Of a stretch of 64,000 nucleotides of DNA, positions 61,156-64,000 are shown piece by piece. This DNA is from JBCDBD01 sp039184335. Lineage in GTDB: Bacteria > Bacteroidota > Bacteroidia > Flavobacteriales > Flavobacteriaceae. Position numbers and translations under genes: made by a program. The stretch covers positions 1-64,000 of the forward strand of contig JBCDBD010000011.1 of the NCBI GenBank assembly GCA_039184335.1. The letters are read 5' to 3'. Under the pieces are notes generated by a model, which was not told the DNA's origin, did no database searches, and saw nothing but the letters and a program-made list of their open reading frames with translations. Numbering within the stretch: the stretch's first letter is position 1; every line of letters starts with the position of its first letter.

Positions 61156-61988
61156 TATTCCTCATCTAATTTGCAACCACATTTTCTACAATAGTTGGCA
61201 TCGTCCCTAAAGATCTCGGAAGCGCAATTCATGCAGCTTCGGCCATTGGCTTCTTCTTTTCGCTTGCTGTTTGTGGTATATTCGGCAGTTACTATACCTG
61301 TGGGTACAGCAATAATTCCATAACCGATGATCATGATCAGGGTAGCAATGAATTGACCAACGCCCGTTTCTGGTGAAATATCACCATATCCGACTGTGGT
61401 CAGTGTTACTATGGTCCAATATACGCTATGGGGAATGCTATTGAAACCATGCTCAGGCCCTTCGATCAAGTACATGATGGTACCTAGTAACACAGAGATG
61501 ACCAGTACAAAAAAAACAAAGATGAAAATTTTCGCCCGACTCGCCCTAAGGGCCCGCAATAGGTTGTTCGACTCCCCGACATAACGGACCAGTTTCAAGA
61601 TTCTGAATATTCTGAGCAACCGCAAGGCCCTGAATGCCGAAATAAATTGGGATCCCACGACAAAGAAGGAAAGGTATTTTGGGATGGTCGATAAAAGATC
61701 AACAATACCAAAAAAGCTAAAGATGTATTTGCGGGGTTTTTTTACACAAATGATACGCAATAGGTATTCAATGGTAAATAGAATGGTGACCACCCACTCT
61801 GAGATATTTAAAAATCGGTGGTATTTTATATCAAACCTTGGGACACTCTCAAGCATCACCACGATAATACTGTAGACGATGACAATCAGTAGAATGATAT
61901 CAAAGAGCTTTCCTGCTGGCGTATGCGTGCCATAAATGACCTCATGGAGCAGAGACCTCCAGTTTTTGCTGTTTTTTTCAGCTTTCAA
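61155..61988 (-). CDS. Voltage-gated potassium channel-like ion transporter with C-terminal zinc ribbon
   Basis: Six-helix ion transporter of 277 residues. The S4-like voltage sensor is ALRLLRIFRILKLVRYVGES (about residues 119-138), rich in spaced Arg/Lys, and the potassium selectivity filter is TLTTVGYGDISPE (about 193-205) between S5 and S6. The last ~40 residues form a four-Cys ribbon (CMNCASEIF and YCRKCGCKL), probably zinc-binding and cytosolic. Selectivity for K+ is supported by GYGD. It precedes miaA with a one-base overlap and lies seven bases after the exonuclease gene. Confidence 0.92.
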   Translation of the reverse strand: MKAEKNSKNWRSLLHEVIYGTHTPAGKLFDIILLIVIVYSIIVVMLESVPRFDIKYHRFLNISEWVVTILFTIEYLLRIICVKKPRKYIFSFFGIVDLLSTIPKYLSFFVVGSQFISAFRALRLLRIFRILKLVRYVGESNNLLRALRASRAKIFIFVFFVLVISVLLGTIMYLIEGPEHGFNSIPHSVYWTIVTLTTVGYGDISPETGVGQFIATLIMIIGYGIIAVPTGIVTAEYTTNSKRKEEANGRSCMNCASEIFRDDANYCRKCGCKLDEE

Positions 61989-61995
61989 TGGCTAT

Positions 61996-63285
61996 TTATT
62001 GGTGCAGCCTTACCATATTCAACGATTTACCCTTTCTGAGGTAAGTTTCAATGATATATGTGGTATCTGCATTGCCCTCAACGGGTATGATTAATGATTC
62101 TAAGATATGAATATTATTGATTTGGTGGTTAAGGTCAACATAGCCCATACCTTTGAACACCCCATTTTTTATCACAAAAACACTGCGTTCACCCAGGGTT
62201 CTGCCTCGATCTACGAGCACCACATTTCTGTTGTTGGTACTGTATTTTTGCAACAAGGCTTCTATTTTTTGATTGTGGTCTTCAATGGCCAGGTTTTCTG
62301 TAAGGCCTTGTTCGTCCGTAATCTTTTCAAGAAAATTTTTAGAGGCCTTTAGACTATTGAAACTACTTAATCGTGTCTGCTGACCGTTTGCCTTTTCTGC
62401 CTTTAGCTGAATAAGGCCCTCTTTGTCTTGATATGTGAAAATACCATGTGAAAATCCTTTAGGTATATATTTTTGGTTATGTATGGGGGTATTTCTTTTG
62501 AGTTCTTCATACGCTTTCAAGAGTGCAAAAAGCTCACTGCCCGTTTTTTCATATGTTACTTTTTTAGTTGCCTTTTGAAGTGATCTTGCCAATTTGCTGA
62601 CATTGGTGAAGTGTTGGTTGACCCTTTTTTTGATATTTTTTGTCTTTTCCAAAAAAAGGATTTCACCATCTTTGTCATGCATGTAGTAGACCCCTGTTTC
62701 TGTAGGTAGTTCTTCGACAATGTCCAGTTGCCTTGGCGAAAGTTCACCCAACGATTCGGAACGAACAATCGATTTAATGATGGCCTTGTCGGTATCCTTT
62801 GACAATAATAGCTTGAACAATTTCATAGTGGCCAGGGCATCGCCATTTGCTCGATGTCTATCGCTTACCGGAATTCCCAGTGAGCGCACCAATTTTCCAA
62901 GGCTATATGACTCAGCTTCAGGTATAAGGCGTTTAGAGAGGTCTACGGTACACAGGGTTTTTCGCTGAAAATCATACCCTAACCTTCGGAACTCAGTTCG
63001 TAGGATCCGATAGTCAAATTGCGCATTATGGGCCACCAAGATAGTATTTTTGGTAATTGTTACGATACGCTTGGCGACCTCATGGAATTTTGGTGCCGTT
63101 CGAAGCATCTTGTTGTTTATACCGGTCAGGTTTGAGACAAAGGGCTGTATCTCTCGTTCAGGGTTGATCAGGCTGATAAAGGTATCCGTTATGTTGTGGC
63201 CATCAAATCGGTGTATGGCGATTTCCATAATGCCCTCTTCGTTGAATTTACCTCCAGTACTTTCTATATCTAAAATGGCATACAT
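61996..63285 (-). CDS. DEDDh exonuclease fused to a UvrC-like GIY-YIG domain
   Basis: The ATG at 63285 (MYAILDIESTGGKFNEEGIM) gives a 429-residue protein; a longer frame overlaps yggS. Residues 1-165 are a DnaQ-like 3'-5' exonuclease with Asp and Glu in LDIESTGG, Asp in HNAQFDYRIL (about 86-95) and His/Asp in DRHRANGDALA (about 140-150). A region resembling the UvrC N-terminal GIY-YIG fold follows at ~190-290: TGVYYMHDKDGEILFLEKTK and NIKKRVNQHF. The second motif reads FLE where YVG or YIG is expected, so nuclease function there is doubtful. The architecture is known in Bacteroidota, with a presumed repair role. Confidence 0.9.
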   Translation of the reverse strand: MYAILDIESTGGKFNEEGIMEIAIHRFDGHNITDTFISLINPEREIQPFVSNLTGINNKMLRTAPKFHEVAKRIVTITKNTILVAHNAQFDYRILRTEFRRLGYDFQRKTLCTVDLSKRLIPEAESYSLGKLVRSLGIPVSDRHRANGDALATMKLFKLLLSKDTDKAIIKSIVRSESLGELSPRQLDIVEELPTETGVYYMHDKDGEILFLEKTKNIKKRVNQHFTNVSKLARSLQKATKKVTYEKTGSELFALLKAYEELKRNTPIHNQKYIPKGFSHGIFTYQDKEGLIQLKAEKANGQQTRLSSFNSLKASKNFLEKITDEQGLTENLAIEDHNQKIEALLQKYSTNNRNVVLVDRGRTLGERSVFVIKNGVFKGMGYVDLNHQINNIHILESLIIPVEGNADTTYIIETYLRKGKSLNMVRLHQ

Positions 63286-63311
63286 GCACGTCTGTAAATG
63301 GCAAGTGATCA

Positions 63312-63965
63312 CTAATTTCTGGCTCCAAAGATACTACTTCCTATCCGTACCATGGTGCTACCTTCTTCAACGGCAATGTGATGGTCGCCGCTCATGCCCA
63401 TCGATAAGGTATCGATTTCGGGGTGTTTTTGTCTTGTTTCTTCAAAACATTTTTTTAAGTGCTGGAATTCTTTTCTTATCTGTGCCTTATCTTTTGTAAA
63501 TGTGGCCATTCCCATGAGACCTCTTAGATTGATATTACGCATTTGCTTGAATTCTTCTGAAGAAAGTATATGGTTCAACTCTTCTCGGTCCAATCCAAAT
63601 TTGGTCTCTTCTTCGGCGATGTGCATCTGTAATAAGACATCAATCGTTCTGTGATGTTTTTTTGCTTGTTTGTCGATTTCAGCGAGCAGTCGTATACTAT
63701 CTACACCATGGATCAGAGACACGTACTGTGCCATGTATTTCACTTTATTGCGCTGTACGTGACCAATCATATGCCACGCAATGTCTTTTGGTAATCGCTC
63801 CCATTTTTGGGTCATTTCTTGCACCTTGTTTTCCCCAAAAACACGATGGCCGGTCTCATAGGCCTCTTGAATGACAGCATCGGGTTTGGTTTTTGAAACT
63901 GCAACCAGCGTAACTGTGGGCGGTAGATTTTTTTTGATTCCGTTCAAGTTTTCTTTTACTGACAT
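63312..63965 (-). CDS. YggS family pyridoxal-phosphate homeostasis protein
   Basis: PLP-binding protein (YggS/PROSC) that buffers vitamin B6, without a clear catalytic role. The 217-residue TIM-barrel protein has the PLP-Lys in TLVAVSKTKPDAVIQEAY (about residues 18-35), GENKVQEM (about 44-51), WHMIGHVQRNKVKYM (about 63-77) and the C-terminal phosphate site SMGMSGDHHIAVEEGSTMVR (about 187-206). Length is normal. It is the first visible gene of the minus-strand run; only 35 bases remain between its start and the window end, so its promoter cannot be judged. Confidence 0.95.
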   Translation of the reverse strand: MSVKENLNGIKKNLPPTVTLVAVSKTKPDAVIQEAYETGHRVFGENKVQEMTQKWERLPKDIAWHMIGHVQRNKVKYMAQYVSLIHGVDSIRLLAEIDKQAKKHHRTIDVLLQMHIAEEETKFGLDREELNHILSSEEFKQMRNINLRGLMGMATFTKDKAQIRKEFQHLKKCFEETRQKHPEIDTLSMGMSGDHHIAVEEGSTMVRIGSSIFGARN

Positions 63966-64000
63966 TCTTGGAAGTTATGGGTGTAAAACTTTGGTGACGA

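Noticed and set aside
1..64000. tRNA genes, rRNA, CRISPR arrays, insertion sequences, prophage
   Set aside because: Intergenic regions were read for tRNA T-arm sequence, repeated spacers, transposase motifs and terminal inverted repeats; nothing convincing was found.

Overview
The window from about 1.58 kb to the end looks like a marine-type member of the Flavobacteriaceae (Bacteroidota). The evidence is the low-GC sequence, the absence of Shine-Dalgarno-like sites, repeated TAnnTTTG (-7) elements just upstream of start codons, and a set of proteins typical of that family: DUF4294, DUF4835/PorD, DUF4249 with a TonB receptor, DUF6495, DUF6913, a Bacteroidota-type omega subunit and long-form GAPDH. 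Genus cannot be decided from the sequence.

The first 1576 bases are foreign. They are GC-rich and encode, on the minus strand, an uninterrupted alphaproteobacterial-type MutS fragment. It is cut by the window edge at its C-terminal side and stops abruptly inside the gene at 1577, where AT-rich flavobacterial DNA begins. A chimeric contig is the simplest explanation.

Layout. 1.8-2.9 kb: ribosomal operon rpsF-rpsR-rplI. 3.0-5.2 kb: decayed TonB-dependent receptor. 5.3-9.9 kb: DUF6495, hisS, NUDIX hydrolase, M42 peptidase, DUF4294, DUF6095. 10.0-14.7 kb: a sugar cassette of sodium symporter, GH13_18 phosphorylase and GntP permease, possibly for glucosylglycerate or glucosylglycerol. 14.75-18.0 kb: TonB receptor with DUF4249 lipoprotein. 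18.1-26.4 kb, minus strand: icd, a gene-free structured gap, rplS, trmD, a GNAT, a coiled-coil membrane protein, long GAPDH, HtrA protease. 26.5-29.7 kb, plus strand: dapF, GNAT, mltG, lysozyme-like protein. 29.7-36.1 kb: mostly minus strand, with an RsmI-like methylase, LMW phosphatase, dnaA, YigZ, EamA transporter, HAD hydrolase and ribD; a YbgC-like thioesterase lies on the plus strand. 36.1-40.75 kb, plus strand: GNAT, prmC, ligA and three unrecognised small proteins.

40.8-45.7 kb is the accessory island and the most interesting part. It is a four-gene minus-strand operon with, in order of transcription, a cytosolic subtilisin (S8) with a ~240-residue unassigned N-terminus, a stand-alone ComEC-type metallo-beta-lactamase-fold hydrolase, a full-length EndoU-type RNase fused to a lamin-tail-like domain, and a lone DUF4430-like small protein. 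None has an evident signal peptide. A protease with putative nucleases is reminiscent of bacterial conflict/immune operons, but that role is inferred.

46.0-58.4 kb, plus strand, is housekeeping: DUF6913, dapA, bamD, rpoZ, coaBC, porD-like, recN, fabI, glycosyltransferase, YbbR-like, coaE, and a histidine kinase/response regulator pair. 58.4-64 kb, minus strand, is one tightly packed run: YggS, exonuclease/GIY-YIG protein, potassium channel with zinc ribbon, miaA, gluconokinase, gluconate permease. I saw no tRNA, rRNA, CRISPR array, insertion sequence or obvious oriC.
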